DNA of 64,000 nucleotides from JBGSMX01 sp963790405 (GCA_963790405.1 CAWBOJ010000008.1:141724-205723), one strand, 5' to 3'; shown: positions 36,313 through 46,044, counted from the stretch's first letter. Numbers and translations are program-made. Notes: generated from the letters alone by a model not told the origin.

Positions 36313-38056
36313 ATGAGAACCGCCCTTCGCATGAGTGTCTTGCACGTCCCGACCCTCAAAGAGGACCCGGCTGAGGCCGAACTCGCGAGTCATCGTCTGC
36401 TCCTTCGCGCAGGGATGATTCGCAAGACAGCGGCAGGCATCTACACGTTTCTGCCGCTGGGGTGGCGCGCCCTGCACAAGATCGAGCAGATCGTCCGAGA
36501 AGAGATGGACGCGATCGGTTCGCAGGAGATGATGATGCCGGCCGTGCAGCCCGCAGAGCTGTGGCACGAGTCCGGCCGCTGGGCCGACTACGGCCCCGAG
36601 CTCATGCGACTCAAGGACCGGCACGGTCGCGACTTCTGCCTTGGGCCCACGCACGAGGAGATCATCACTGCGACGATTCGCGATGAGCTGCGATCCTACC
36701 GCGACCTGCCGAAATCGCTCTACCAGATCCAGGTGAAGTTCCGCGACGAGGTACGTCCGCGCTTCGGGCTACTCCGCGGCCGCGAGTTCATCATGAAGGA
36801 TGCGTACAGCTTCCACGCGACCCAGGAGTCGCTCCAGGAGCACTACGACCAGCAGGCGCACGCTTACGGGCGCATCTGCGAGCGACTGGGTCTTGCGTAT
36901 CGCCCCGTCGAGGCCGACTCCGGTCAGATCGGCGGCAAGGTCACGACCGAGTTCATGGCGCTTGCCGAGAACGGCGAAGCTGCGCTCGTCTACTGCGACT
37001 GCGGTTGGGCCGCCAACGTCGAGGCTGCCGAGACGGTCGTGCCGCGCACGCCGGCGGCAACCGAGCCGCGCGATCTTGAGACGCGTGCACACGCCCGAGA
37101 TCCGCACAATCGCCGAAATCGCTCAGTTCCTGAGTATCGCCGAGCACGACACCGTGAAGACGATGGCGGGCAAGGTCGCTGACGAAGCTACGGGCACGAA
37201 CCAACTCGTCTTCTTCTGCGTGCCTGGCGACCGCGAGCTCAATCCCTTGAAGGCCGACTGGGCTGTACCCGGTGTCGAACTGCTCGAAGAAGCCGACTTC
37301 GAGACCTACGGGATTCCCAAGGGCTCCCTCGGCCCCGTGAATCCGCCTGCGGGCGTGCGCGTCATCGCTGACGCTTCACTCAAAGATGACGTTTCTTGGG
37401 CGGTTGGCGCCAACGAGAACGACTATCACCTGATCGGTGCCCAGCCGGGGCGCGACTTCGAGGTCGGCGAGTGGGCCGATCTGGTTCTCGCTGCACCTGG
37501 CGATGGCTGCCCTGAATGCGGCGGAACACTCAAGGGTGCCCGCGGCATCGAGGTCTCGCAGGTATTCCAGCTCGGCACCAAGTACTCCGACTCCATGGGC
37601 GCTACGTTCACCGACGAAGACGGAACCGAGAAGCCCTTCATCATGGGCTGCTACGGCGTGGGCATCTCGCGCTCGCTCGCAGCCGTGATCGAGCAGCACA
37701 ACGACGACAACGGCATCCTATGGCCGATGAGTGTGGCTCCGCTCGAGGTCGCGGTCATCCCACTCGGTCTCGAGTCCGAAGTCTTCGACCCGGCCGAGGA
37801 GATCTGGAACGCACTTGCTGACGCAGGTGTCGAAGTCGTCCTGGACGATCGCGACGAGCGCGCGGGTGTGAAGTTCGCCGACAACGATCTCATCGGCTTC
37901 CCGTACCAAGTTGTGGTGGGGAAGCGCGGCATCGCGAATGGTGTCATCGAGTTTAAGGACAGGCGCTCCGGAGAGCGCAGCGAACTGCCGATCGGGGAAG
38001 CTGCTGCGACGATTTCGGCGATTGTCGCCGACGAGCGCGCCAAATACACCCACTAG
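36313..38056 (+). CDS. proS: Prolyl-tRNA synthetase, bacterial type (one frame change)
   Basis: About 580 residues with one extra base at about 37081 removed. ProRS charges tRNA-Pro. Class II motifs: motif 2 around YQIQVKFRDEVRPRFGLLRGREFIMKDAYSF (read in parts), motif 3 in MGCYGVGISRSLAAVIEQ. Between them lies the YbaK-like editing insertion (RTIAEIAQFLSI to ENDYHLIGAQPG) that removes mischarged alanine, followed by the CPECGGTLKGARGIEVSQ stretch. The anticodon-binding domain ends the protein. It is the last gene of the conserved run before the accessory block. rimP, a frequent downstream neighbour, lies 11.7 kb further on. Confidence 0.94.
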
Positions 38057-38140
38057 GGGAGAGCGGCGAGACAGCGCCTTGCCCGGTCGCCCGCCCAGGG
38101 TGCGAGAACGGGCACCGTCACACATGAGGGCCTTGGGAGC

Positions 38141-39067
38141 CTAGGGCCGGAACTCGAGCGGGCCTTCGGGGCCGAGAGTACCGGCTACTGTTTTCAGAGT
38201 CTCCAATACCGCACTGATGGTTGGCGAGCCGCCCGAGCCACGTCGTACAGCGGCGAAGATGTGGCGTTCGAGGGCGGGCTCCACCAGCGGCTGGATCTCG
38301 ATATCGAGCCCGCGCAGGTCGGTCATCAGTGGAGCGAGGCCCACACCCAGCCCGGCTTCAATCGCTGAGCCAATGGCCCGAAAGTAGTTGCTCTCGAACG
38401 CAATCTTGGGCGTGAACCCCGCAGAGCGTGCAAGGTGCATGACGGCCTTCCGGCTCGCCGTGCTCGGCTGTGCCACACACCAGTGCTCATGTGCAAGATC
38501 AGCGGCCCTCACCGGGTTCCCGGCAAGGGGATGTCTGCTCGGCAATACGACCACTATCGGTTCGTCGATCAATGGATAACGGTCGATGCCCGGGTCTTTT
38601 GGTCGCGGGACGAAGTCCCACTCATGGGAGAGCGCCATGTCTATCTGCCCCGCCTTGACGGCCATCACCGCCCGCTCGGGCTCAAGATCGGCAACCGTGA
38701 TTTCGAGATGAGGGTATGCCTGCGTGATTCTGGCTACCGCAGGCAGGGCGAAGCTCTGAGCGGCCGTCTGGAACGTGGACAGTCGCAGATGCCCAGTGAC
38801 CTCTCCCGCAAAGGCTGTGACGTCGGCGACAGCCGTCTCGCAGTCGGCCAGAATCGTCTCCGCATGCACCACGAGACGCCTCCCCGCGTCCGTAAGGCGG
38901 ATCGATCGCGCAGTGCGCTCGAGGAGTGGGACACCCAGCTCCTGCTCAAGGACTTTCAGCTGGTGTGAGACGGCCGGGGGCGTGAGGTACAGCGCCTCGG
39001 CGGCGGCGATGATGGTTCCTCGCTCCGCCACCTCGCGCAAGATCCGCAACCGCGTCGTGTTCAGCAT
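38141..39067 (-). CDS. LysR-family transcriptional regulator
   Basis: 308 residues on the minus strand, convergent with proS. The N-terminal winged helix is standard (RLRILREVAERGTIIAAAEA, PAVSHQLKVLEQELGVPLLER). The C-terminal substrate-binding domain spans about 90-300. Regulators of this type usually control the divergent gene, here the membrane protein at 39162, and themselves, from the shared 94-base gap. The effector is unknown. The frame is intact and the codon style is similar to its neighbours. It marks the left edge of the accessory block. Confidence 0.9.
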   Translation of the reverse strand: MLNTTRLRILREVAERGTIIAAAEALYLTPPAVSHQLKVLEQELGVPLLERTARSIRLTDAGRRLVVHAETILADCETAVADVTAFAGEVTGHLRLSTFQTAAQSFALPAVARITQAYPHLEITVADLEPERAVMAVKAGQIDMALSHEWDFVPRPKDPGIDRYPLIDEPIVVVLPSRHPLAGNPVRAADLAHEHWCVAQPSTASRKAVMHLARSAGFTPKIAFESNYFRAIGSAIEAGLGVGLAPLMTDLRGLDIEIQPLVEPALERHIFAAVRRGSGGSPTISAVLETLKTVAGTLGPEGPLEFRP

Positions 39068-39161
39068 CCGAACTCCTCAGCCTCAACATAGTTGTTGGTC
39101 ACCGTAAATAAGCACAAATAGACTCTACCCTTCGCTCAGCCGAAGATAAACAGCGGAAGGC
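39068..39161. promoter_or_regulatory. Divergent control region between LysR gene and membrane protein
   Basis: This 94-base gap is clearly more A/T-rich than the surroundings in 39085-39125 (for example CCGTAAATAAGCACAAATAG) and contains the inverted repeat CTTCG-N6-CGAAG (39130-39145). It must hold both start regions, and LysR binding here is expected from the layout. Exact boxes were not assigned. Confidence 0.45.
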
Positions 39162-40028
39162 ATGTGGATTTCGAGTCTAGGAGCACCGGTGATACTAGTT
39201 CTGGCGAAGGTACTGATCAGCCCACTGTTGTTGGCGACGTCCACGTTCGCGATGCAGAAGTGGGGTGGACTGGTCGGCGGACTGTTGCTTGGACTGCCAT
39301 TGGTCTCCGGCCCGGTATCGGCGATGCTATTCGCTCAGTATGGTTCTCGTTTCGCGGTGCATGCCGCATATGGGACGCTCCTGGGGTTCGTAGCTGCAGG
39401 CATGTTCTGCACCTCATACGCGGTGGTTTCCCTCCGACGCCCATGGTGGCAGTCGCTGGCAGTCGCATACTCCACATTCGTCGCTGTCGCCGGCCTGCTC
39501 TCGTTGGTGGACGTCTCACTCGGCTGGGTTCTCGCGCTCGTCCCTATGATCCTCGTACCGTTGGCGTTTTCGATCCGCGTGCCCGAGACCGCACACGATG
39601 AGCCAGTGCCCCGCAAGCGGATACTCGCTCTCCGGATGGCTCTCGCGGGTTTGATGGTCGTGCTCATCACGACGAGCGCTGACATGCTCGGGGCGGAAAT
39701 CGCTGGGTTCCTGGCACCACTCCCCGTAATTGCCGCGATTATGGCGGCCTCGTCTCACCGACACAGCGGCAGTGACTCCGCACATCGAATCCTGCGCGGA
39801 GCGGTGCTCGGTTCGTGGGGCGGCGTAGCGTTCTTCTCGGTCATCATCCTGCTAAACGGTAGTGAAGGCCCGGCAATCACCTACCTCGTGGCCACGATCT
39901 CGGCCGTGTGTGCCGGGCTGCTCGCGATAGGACTGCAGGCCACCGCCCGCAGTCTTCACATCCCGGAGCTGCACCTGACGGTACCGGTGCTGAAGCCTTC
40001 ATGGGGGCTGAGTAGGCACGCGGAGTAG
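39162..40028 (+). CDS. Polytopic membrane protein of unknown function
   Basis: 288 residues with eight to nine hydrophobic segments. Two similar glycine/proline-rich segments, GGLVGGLLLGLPLVSGPVSA near the N terminus and EIAGFLAPLPVIAAIMA in the second half, suggest an internal duplication of a four-helix unit. There is a short charged loop near residue 145-155. I do not recognise the family; a transporter or exporter is the simplest guess. GGAAGG lies ahead of the ATG. It is divergent from the LysR gene, so its expression is likely controlled by that regulator. Confidence 0.7.
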   Translation: MWISSLGAPVILVLAKVLISPLLLATSTFAMQKWGGLVGGLLLGLPLVSGPVSAMLFAQYGSRFAVHAAYGTLLGFVAAGMFCTSYAVVSLRRPWWQSLAVAYSTFVAVAGLLSLVDVSLGWVLALVPMILVPLAFSIRVPETAHDEPVPRKRILALRMALAGLMVVLITTSADMLGAEIAGFLAPLPVIAAIMAASSHRHSGSDSAHRILRGAVLGSWGGVAFFSVIILLNGSEGPAITYLVATISAVCAGLLAIGLQATARSLHIPELHLTVPVLKPSWGLSRHAE

Positions 40029-40261
40029 TTGACGCCTCGCAGGTGCTGGCTGATCAACCCGTCTTCCGTGAGCAATTCTGCCCGGGCACTCGCTGGAAGT
40101 AGCTGCATGCTGACAGGCCGCACTGTCCATTCGTGGGTTCCATCATGTTGGCAAACAGCCTTATGGGGAATCTCTCTACACAAGAAGCGGTGTCTGCGGC
40201 TGTCTTCCAGCACTGACCGGGCGTTCGTTGTCATCCTCAGCGAACACAGAAGGAGGCAGCA
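40029..40261 (+). other. Gap without recognised gene
   Basis: 233 bases between the membrane protein and the SpoIIAA-like gene. No conserved coding sequence, RNA gene or strong hairpin is seen. It must contain the promoter of the next gene; AGAAGGAGG at its end is the ribosome site. Confidence 0.5.
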
Positions 40262-40636
40262 ATGCCGACCGACATCAGAATCATCCGGGCGCATGAGTTC
40301 GTCCAAGCCACCCCGGAAGGGCGAATCGATCTCGCCAGGACGAAGGAAGTGCTTACGGGAATCGCAATGGCTTCGGCCATCTCTGGTGACTTCGACGTCA
40401 TCCTCGATACTCGAAACACGCAATCACAGATGGATGTGGCCGATCTTTGGCAACTGGCGGCGGAACTCCACAAGCATCGCGAGGCGTTTTCTCGAAAGAC
40501 CGCGGTTCTTGGTCCCCCAGAAAGATCCGACTACGCAGGGTTCTTCGCGCTTTGCGCCCAGGAGAGAGGCTTCGACGTCAGGGCATTCACTCATCTTGGG
40601 GATGCAATGGAATGGCTCGACCAGACTGACGCCTAG
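40262..40636 (+). CDS. SpoIIAA/STAS-like small protein
   Basis: 124 residues. The pattern of an N-terminal strand, GRIDLARTKEVLTGIAM helix, DFDVILDTRNTQSQM strand-loop and C-terminal AFTHLGDAMEWL helix resembles SpoIIAA-like (CRAL-TRIO/STAS fold) proteins found singly in many genomes. The precise function of this family is unknown; lipid or anti-sigma partner binding is proposed for relatives. No phospho-acceptor serine motif of true anti-sigma antagonists is evident. A strong ribosome site precedes the ATG. The next 208 bases before the ABC operon hold no gene. Confidence 0.55.
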   Translation: MPTDIRIIRAHEFVQATPEGRIDLARTKEVLTGIAMASAISGDFDVILDTRNTQSQMDVADLWQLAAELHKHREAFSRKTAVLGPPERSDYAGFFALCAQERGFDVRAFTHLGDAMEWLDQTDA

Positions 40637-40844
40637 CACGTGATCCACCGCGTGTCTCGGTCAATTTGACCAGCATTGCCGTTTCTCAGAGTCCTTCGAC
40701 GTCGTCAGCGTCGAACCCGCGATTCCGGCCGATGGTGCGCCGCATCAGGTATCCTCGGCATGGAAGCGCGCCAGGGGGGCGCTTCGGCTGAAGCGCAAGC
40801 ACGTTCGATGCGGCTGAGTGCGCACATTGGAGGAAGAAGCCCTC

Positions 40845-41810
40845 ATGGTGCATGTCAGACACGAACCTGCGACGGTCCGCGCTATGGATCAGGACCGCAA
40901 CCAGCCCATCATCCACATCCGGGGCTTCCGCATGGACTTCGACGGACACACCGTCCTTCGCGACCTGTCATTCGATGTAGAACGCGGCGAGACGTTCGGG
41001 TTCCTCGGCGCGAACGGCTCCGGGAAGACCACTACCATCCGGGCACTCCTCGGCCTGTACCGGCCGACCGCCGGAGAGCTGCACGTGGACGGTCGACAGT
41101 TCGAGCCCGAGTGTGGAGTCAACCTGGGCTACCTGCCCGAGGAGCGGGGCCTCTACAAGAAGGAATCCGTCATCAGCGTGATGACCTACTTCGGCCGGCT
41201 CAAAGGTCTCGACAAGCACGCCGCGTCATCGTGGTCGATGGACTACCTGGAACGTGTGGACCTCGCCGACAAGGCGAAAGCGCGAGTGGACAAGCTGTCC
41301 GGGGGTGAGCAGCAGAAGGTGCAGCTCGGCGTGACGATCATGGGCGAGCCGGAGCTGCTCATCTTGGATGAGCCCACCAAGGGGTTCGATCCGGTGAACA
41401 GGCGCCTGTTGCTGAGCATCATCGAGGAGCGAAGGCAGGCGGGGGCCACCGTGCTGATGGTGACCCACCAGATGGACGAGGTCGAACGGCTCTGCGATCG
41501 CGTGCTCCTGCTCAAGAACGGCGTCGCCGAGGCGTACGGGACCATCTCCCAGGTCCAGGCGCAGTACGGCGGCACGACGGCGAAGGTGGCCTTCACGGGA
41601 GACATCCCGGACTCACCCCGCTACCGCGTGATGCGAAGCGATAACAACTACGCGGAGCTCGACCTCGATGAAGGCGTGGACGAGGCCGAGGTGCTTCGCG
41701 ACCTGGTCCAGGCCGGAGTATCGGTGCGCAGCTTCGTCACGGGCAGGCCTTCGATGGACGACATCTTCGTGAGGGTCTACGGCAGCCACGACGAACCGGG
41801 CGAGGTGTAG
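40845..41810 (+). CDS. ABC-2 type exporter ATPase (NatA-like)
   Basis: About 321 residues from ATG 40845; GGAGG lies 13 bases upstream, and a later ATG at 40884 is possible. Walker A GANGSGKTTTIRALLGL, signature KLSGGEQQKVQLG, Walker B ELLILDEPTKGFDP and the H-loop VTHQMDEVERL are intact. The C-terminal 80 residues are an extension common in NatA-type subunits. It powers the permease at 41814, whose start follows after 3 bases. NatAB relatives expel sodium or antimicrobial compounds; the substrate here is unknown. Confidence 0.9.
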   Translation: MVHVRHEPATVRAMDQDRNQPIIHIRGFRMDFDGHTVLRDLSFDVERGETFGFLGANGSGKTTTIRALLGLYRPTAGELHVDGRQFEPECGVNLGYLPEERGLYKKESVISVMTYFGRLKGLDKHAASSWSMDYLERVDLADKAKARVDKLSGGEQQKVQLGVTIMGEPELLILDEPTKGFDPVNRRLLLSIIEERRQAGATVLMVTHQMDEVERLCDRVLLLKNGVAEAYGTISQVQAQYGGTTAKVAFTGDIPDSPRYRVMRSDNNYAELDLDEGVDEAEVLRDLVQAGVSVRSFVTGRPSMDDIFVRVYGSHDEPGEV

Positions 41811-41813
41811 ACG

Positions 41814-43034
41814 ATGGCGCGACACAACATGAGCACCATCGTCTCGTTCGAGGTGAAGCGCACGCTGTCGAAGGCGGGCTTCTGGATCGCCACGCTGGTC
41901 GTTCCCGTCATCATGGGCGCCGTGATCGCGCTGATCGTGGTTGCCAACACGTCCACCGCCGAGAGCATCGATTCGCAAGAGAGCGCGCAGTTCACCTTCA
42001 CGTACAGCGATGCGTCCGGGTACGTGATCCCGGCGGTGGCCCAGGCTTTCGGCGGCACCCTCGCGACCGACGAGGAGCAGGCGATCGCGGACGTGAGGGC
42101 GGGTCGCCTCGACGCTCACTTCGCGTATCCGGCTGATCCCACCCAGGAGCCGACACGGGTCTTCGCGGTGGACGAAGGGATCTTCGCGAACGGCAAGTAT
42201 CCCGCCATCGCCTCAGAGATCCTGATCGCGAGCGCGCAGGCAGCCATGGACGACCAGTCCCTTGCCACGCTCGTTCGCGGTGACTTCCAGGTGTCCTCGA
42301 CGAACTACAAGGAGGGCCGCGAGTCGACCGGACTTGCCGAGGTCATCCCACCGTTGCTGTTCTTGCTGGTCTTCTACGCGAGCGTGATGCTCATGGGCAA
42401 CCTGATGGCGACCAGCCTCCTCGAAGAGAAGGAGAACAGGGTCTCGGAGATGATCCTCACCACGATGGATCCGACAACGATGGTGTCCGGCAAGGTGGTG
42501 TCACTCTTCATCGTCGGCGCGATCCAGATGGTGGCGATCTCGCTACCGGTCGTCGTGGGCTACCTGTTCTTCCGAGAGCAACTGAGACTGCCCTATGTCG
42601 ACCTGGCGTCGCTGAGCTTCGAGCCGTGGCCGATGCTCGTGGGCGCGCTCCTCCTCATAGGTGGATTCTGCCTGGCCACGACGACGTTGGCGGCAGCGGG
42701 CGCGATCATGCCGACTGCGCGGGACGCGGGAGCCATCGCCGCTCCGGTGTCGATCGTGCCGTTCGCCCCGCTGTGGGCGGCCGCACTGGTGCTCTCGAGT
42801 CCGCAATCCTTCGTCGTGCAGGTACTCACGTACTTCCCGTACACCGCGGCGCCAACGGCGATGCTGCGCAACGGGCTGGGGACTCTGAGTGCGGTAGAGG
42901 CGACGATCGTCATTGTCGAATTGTTCGTGCTGAGCTTCATCATCTTCCGCATTGCGGTTAGGCTGTTCCAGTACGGGTCGATCGAGTACTCGCAGAAGGT
43001 CGCCCTCAAGTCAGCGTTTGCCAAGCAGGAGTAG
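41814..43034 (+). CDS. ABC-2 type permease (NatB-like)
   Basis: 406 residues. One N-terminal membrane helix (FWIATLVVPVIMGAVIALIV), a large extracytoplasmic domain of about 140 residues, then five to six membrane helices. The segment SLLEEKENRVSEMILTTMDPTTMVSGKV is the typical coupling motif of NatB/ABC-2 exporters, read here in short pieces. It forms a transporter with the ATPase directly upstream. The gene pair is alone, without a regulator of its own in the immediate vicinity. The frame is intact. Confidence 0.88.
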   Translation: MARHNMSTIVSFEVKRTLSKAGFWIATLVVPVIMGAVIALIVVANTSTAESIDSQESAQFTFTYSDASGYVIPAVAQAFGGTLATDEEQAIADVRAGRLDAHFAYPADPTQEPTRVFAVDEGIFANGKYPAIASEILIASAQAAMDDQSLATLVRGDFQVSSTNYKEGRESTGLAEVIPPLLFLLVFYASVMLMGNLMATSLLEEKENRVSEMILTTMDPTTMVSGKVVSLFIVGAIQMVAISLPVVVGYLFFREQLRLPYVDLASLSFEPWPMLVGALLLIGGFCLATTTLAAAGAIMPTARDAGAIAAPVSIVPFAPLWAAALVLSSPQSFVVQVLTYFPYTAAPTAMLRNGLGTLSAVEATIVIVELFVLSFIIFRIAVRLFQYGSIEYSQKVALKSAFAKQE

Positions 43035-43168
43035 CGCCGCCGGCAACTTGACCGCTTGCCAGCCTTGCACTCGCTGCCTCTGACCCCCGCCTCCACCTGA
43101 CTCACGCCAGGACTAGGCTGAGGCAAGCAATTCGTTCGCAGCTGAAACACACAGACGATAGGTGCAAC

Positions 43169-43456
43169 ATGGACAATGCCAGTCTCATCGAGCAATTCAT
43201 ACGAATCGATTCAATCGACGACGGCGTGAATGTTCATGTCGGAACGGTGGTTTGGGAGAGCCCAACGCAACCGACCACCATATGGACGCACGTCTTCACA
43301 GCCCCGCCGAGAATCCACCAGGCCGCTCTCGATCGAATGATTCAGCTTGTGTTGGAGACTCCAGACTACTTCGCAGTCTGCACGCTGTGTGGCGAACGAG
43401 TCCCCGCTGGCTGGATCTCAGATGACGGGATCTGCATGTCGTGCACCGGACGCTAG
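43169..43456 (+). CDS. Small protein with C-terminal CxxC pairs, unknown
   Basis: 95 residues. The C-terminal third has CTLCGERVPAGW followed by ICMSCTGR, two CxxC pairs that could bind one zinc ion. The N-terminal part is mixed alpha/beta with no recognised family. The ATG at 43169 has ATAGGTGCAAC before it, a modest ribosome site. Coding is supported by codon-position GC bias and the clean knuckle pattern. Function not assigned; it could bind nucleic acid or protein. Confidence 0.5.
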   Translation: MDNASLIEQFIRIDSIDDGVNVHVGTVVWESPTQPTTIWTHVFTAPPRIHQAALDRMIQLVLETPDYFAVCTLCGERVPAGWISDDGICMSCTGR

Positions 43457-43644
43457 ACGACGTCGAGCCTGTCCGTCTGTAGGCCGCGCTCTGACCTGAT
43501 GTCCTCGGCCCACACAGCGAGGGCGAGCCGAGGCTGAATGTGAACCTCTTCAACACCCACCGGAGCCTAGTTTTCTCTGCCGACGAGAGTATCATTGCCA
43601 GTTGAGTAGGCGGCACACTGCGTGGGCGACGGGGAGGTCGGGAC
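43457..43644 (+). other. Gap before the first surface protein gene
   Basis: 188 bases with no recognised gene. A TATCAT element at 43590-43595 could be a -10, without a good -35. GGGGAGG just before 43645 is the ribosome site of the next gene. Confidence 0.35.
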
Positions 43645-45915
43645 ATGCGGGCTTTCAGGCGTTTTGTAAGCATCCGAACGGGACTGAAGGTGACACTCGC
43701 GGCCATCGTTGCGATGTCTCTCGTGGTGGGTGTGAGTCCCGCGGCCACCGCAATCCTGCCGCGCGGTACTACCGTCCGAGCAAGTGTCGGCTCGGGTACC
43801 GGGGGGGCGGGTGGAGGGTACCCCACAGATTCGGTCATCAGCGTCGATGGCCGCTACGTGGCGTTCGCCTCACACGCGCCCGATCTTGTCGCTGACGACG
43901 GCGACGCGAACCCGGATGTGTTCCGGCGCGACCTCGTGACCAACACGACGCGGCGGGTGAGTGTGAATACAGGAGGCGGCGATTCGGACGGCTGGAGCTG
44001 GTCGCCCTCGGTCAGCGCCGATGGCCGCTACGTGGCCTTCGACTCAAGTGCTACCGATCTCGTTGTCAGCGACGTGAACGGTTACAGCGATGTGTTCGTC
44101 CGCGACATGCAGACGAACACGACTCGCCGAGTGAGCGTCGACATGGGCGGCGGTGACGGCAATGACCACAGCTACACCCCCGCCATCAGCGCCGATGGCC
44201 GCTATGTGGCCTTCGTTTCAATCGCAAGCGACCTTGTCGCGGATGATGGGGACGTCAATGCCGACATCTTCGTCCGAGACATGCAGACGAACACGACACG
44301 GAGGATCAGCATTGACGCCGGCGGCGGCGATGCCAACGCGGACAGCTCCGCCCCCTCGATCAGCGCTGACGGTCGCTACGTGGCGTTCAGCTCTGGTGCC
44401 GGCGATCTCGTTGCCGACGATGGCGACAGCAATTGGGACGTGTTCGTTCGCGACCTGCAGACCAACGCTATCCGGAGAGTCAGCGTCGACACGGGCGGCG
44501 GTGACGCAAATGGACATAGCGGCCAATCCTCGATCAGCGCCGACGGCCGCTACGTCGCGTTTCTCTCCGAAGCCAGCGATCTGGTTGCTGGTGACGGCGA
44601 CAGCAATTGGGACGTGTTCGTGCGCGACCTTCAGACCAACGCTATCCGGAGAGTCAGCGTCGATACGGGCGGCGGTGACGCAAACGGACATAGCGGCGAG
44701 CCAGCAATCAGCGCCGACGGTCGCTACGTGACCTTCGACTCCGAAGCCAGCGATCTCGTCGTTGGCGACGGGAACGGCTTCGATGATGTGTTCGTTCGCG
44801 ACCTGCAGATGAACACGACCCGGAGAATCAGCGTAGACACGGGCGGCGGGAATGCCAACGGTGGGAGCAACTCCTCGGCTATCAGCGGTGAAGGTCGACT
44901 TGTGGTGTTCGAGTCGGACGCAAGCGACCTCGTCGTGAGCGATGCGAACGGCGCTGACATGGACGTGTTCGTGCGCAACGTCCTGCCTGCCGTAGCAGGC
45001 TCGGTAGAGGTCGCAGGCACTACACGATACGCCACAGCTGTCGCAGCATCGAAGAAGGCCTATCCGCGTGGAGCGGACACGGTCGTGATCGCCACCGGCG
45101 AGAACTGGCCCGACGCGTTGGGCGGTGCGGCTCTTGCCGGCGTGGTCGAAGGACCGCTGCTGCTCACCAAACAGGCAGCACTTCCGGCGAACGTGGCAGC
45201 TGAGATCGTGCGCCTTGGAGCCAAGAACGCCTACATCCTGGGCGGCACAGCTGCGGTCAGCCAGGCGGTTGAGGACGGGCTCAACGACAACCTTGATGGG
45301 ACGGTCACACGACTGGCGGGAGCAACCCGCTACACCACGGCCAACTTGGTCGCCGCCAAGGTCATCTCGTTGCAGGGTGCCGACTATAACGGCACCGCGT
45401 TCGTCTCTACCGGCGACAACTTCCCCGACGCCTTGGGCGCCTCGCCGGTCTCGGCCTCGACAGGCTCTCCGATACTGCTGGTCAAGACCGGCGGCACGGC
45501 TCAGCTGCCCTCCAAGGTCGACGATGCGGTGATACTGGGCGGAAACGTGGCGGTGACCCCTGCCACGGAGACTGCACTCAAGACTGTACTGGGCAAAGCG
45601 AACGTCGCACGTATCGGAGGTGCCACACGCTACGAAACCGCCGCGCAGGTCGCCGAGTACGGGGTAGACTGCGGCATGCGATGGGACGGCGTGGGCATCG
45701 CCACCGGACTGGAATTTCCCGATGCGCTGTCCGGCGGTGCGATGCTCGGCCAGCTCAACTCGGTGCTGCTGCTCACCAAGCAAGCCGAGCTATCCGGCCC
45801 TGCCGCCACGAGGCTCAAGACGAACCGCGACTTCATTGGCGCCGTGCACTTCATCGGCGGCACCGCTGCCGTGAACTCAAGCGTGCGTGACGCGGTCACG
45901 AAGCAGCTCAACTAG
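43645..45915 (+). CDS. Secreted seven-bladed propeller protein with three cell-wall-binding repeats
   Basis: 756 residues. A signal peptide (about 1-36, charged start, hydrophobic core, cut near SPAATA) leads into seven PD40/TolB-like units of 58 residues (residues 66 to about 452). Each carries SADGRYVAF, DLV, a D-rich turn, DVFVRD and RRVSVDTGGGD. Three cell-wall-binding repeat-2 units follow, each with TRYATA/TRYETA, PDAL and ILGGTAAV motifs; such repeats hold proteins on the wall by binding secondary polymers. Blades 4 and 5 are nearly identical in DNA. It is likely a surface-displayed binding protein; the ligand is unknown. The frame is intact throughout. Confidence 0.88.
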   Translation: MRAFRRFVSIRTGLKVTLAAIVAMSLVVGVSPAATAILPRGTTVRASVGSGTGGAGGGYPTDSVISVDGRYVAFASHAPDLVADDGDANPDVFRRDLVTNTTRRVSVNTGGGDSDGWSWSPSVSADGRYVAFDSSATDLVVSDVNGYSDVFVRDMQTNTTRRVSVDMGGGDGNDHSYTPAISADGRYVAFVSIASDLVADDGDVNADIFVRDMQTNTTRRISIDAGGGDANADSSAPSISADGRYVAFSSGAGDLVADDGDSNWDVFVRDLQTNAIRRVSVDTGGGDANGHSGQSSISADGRYVAFLSEASDLVAGDGDSNWDVFVRDLQTNAIRRVSVDTGGGDANGHSGEPAISADGRYVTFDSEASDLVVGDGNGFDDVFVRDLQMNTTRRISVDTGGGNANGGSNSSAISGEGRLVVFESDASDLVVSDANGADMDVFVRNVLPAVAGSVEVAGTTRYATAVAASKKAYPRGADTVVIATGENWPDALGGAALAGVVEGPLLLTKQAALPANVAAEIVRLGAKNAYILGGTAAVSQAVEDGLNDNLDGTVTRLAGATRYTTANLVAAKVISLQGADYNGTAFVSTGDNFPDALGASPVSASTGSPILLVKTGGTAQLPSKVDDAVILGGNVAVTPATETALKTVLGKANVARIGGATRYETAAQVAEYGVDCGMRWDGVGIATGLEFPDALSGGAMLGQLNSVLLLTKQAELSGPAATRLKTNRDFIGAVHFIGGTAAVNSSVRDAVTKQLN
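43840..44998 (+). repeat. Seven in-frame 174-bp propeller-blade repeats
   Basis: The coding repeats have a 174-base period. Copies at 44422-44523 and 44596-44697 differ at only four of 102 bases, all in third codon positions without changing the protein. The other copies are more diverged. Confidence 0.85.
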
Positions 45916-46044
45916 GATGTCGTTCGGCACTCGTCTGCGATCTGTCTACGTCAAGACGAGCAGGACCGCCTACGTCTACATGACCGGCACCCTGGACGCG
46001 GCCGCCTGAGGGGGTGGAGCTGGTTCCGGCGAGGGGAGAGGCAC

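Noticed and set aside
40659..40671. Perfect short palindrome GGTCAA-T-TTGACC before the ABC exporter genes
   Set aside because: Could be an operator or a -35 element, but no -10 at 16-18 bases follows and a 6-bp arm is too short to claim on its own.
43840..44998. Regular 174-base repeats considered as a CRISPR-like or satellite array
   Set aside because: The repeats are in frame, have no unique spacers and encode propeller blades.
44218..45783. Minus-strand open frame of about 520 codons opposite the propeller protein
   Set aside because: Mirrors the repeat structure of the plus-strand gene and shows no signal, start site or domain of its own.
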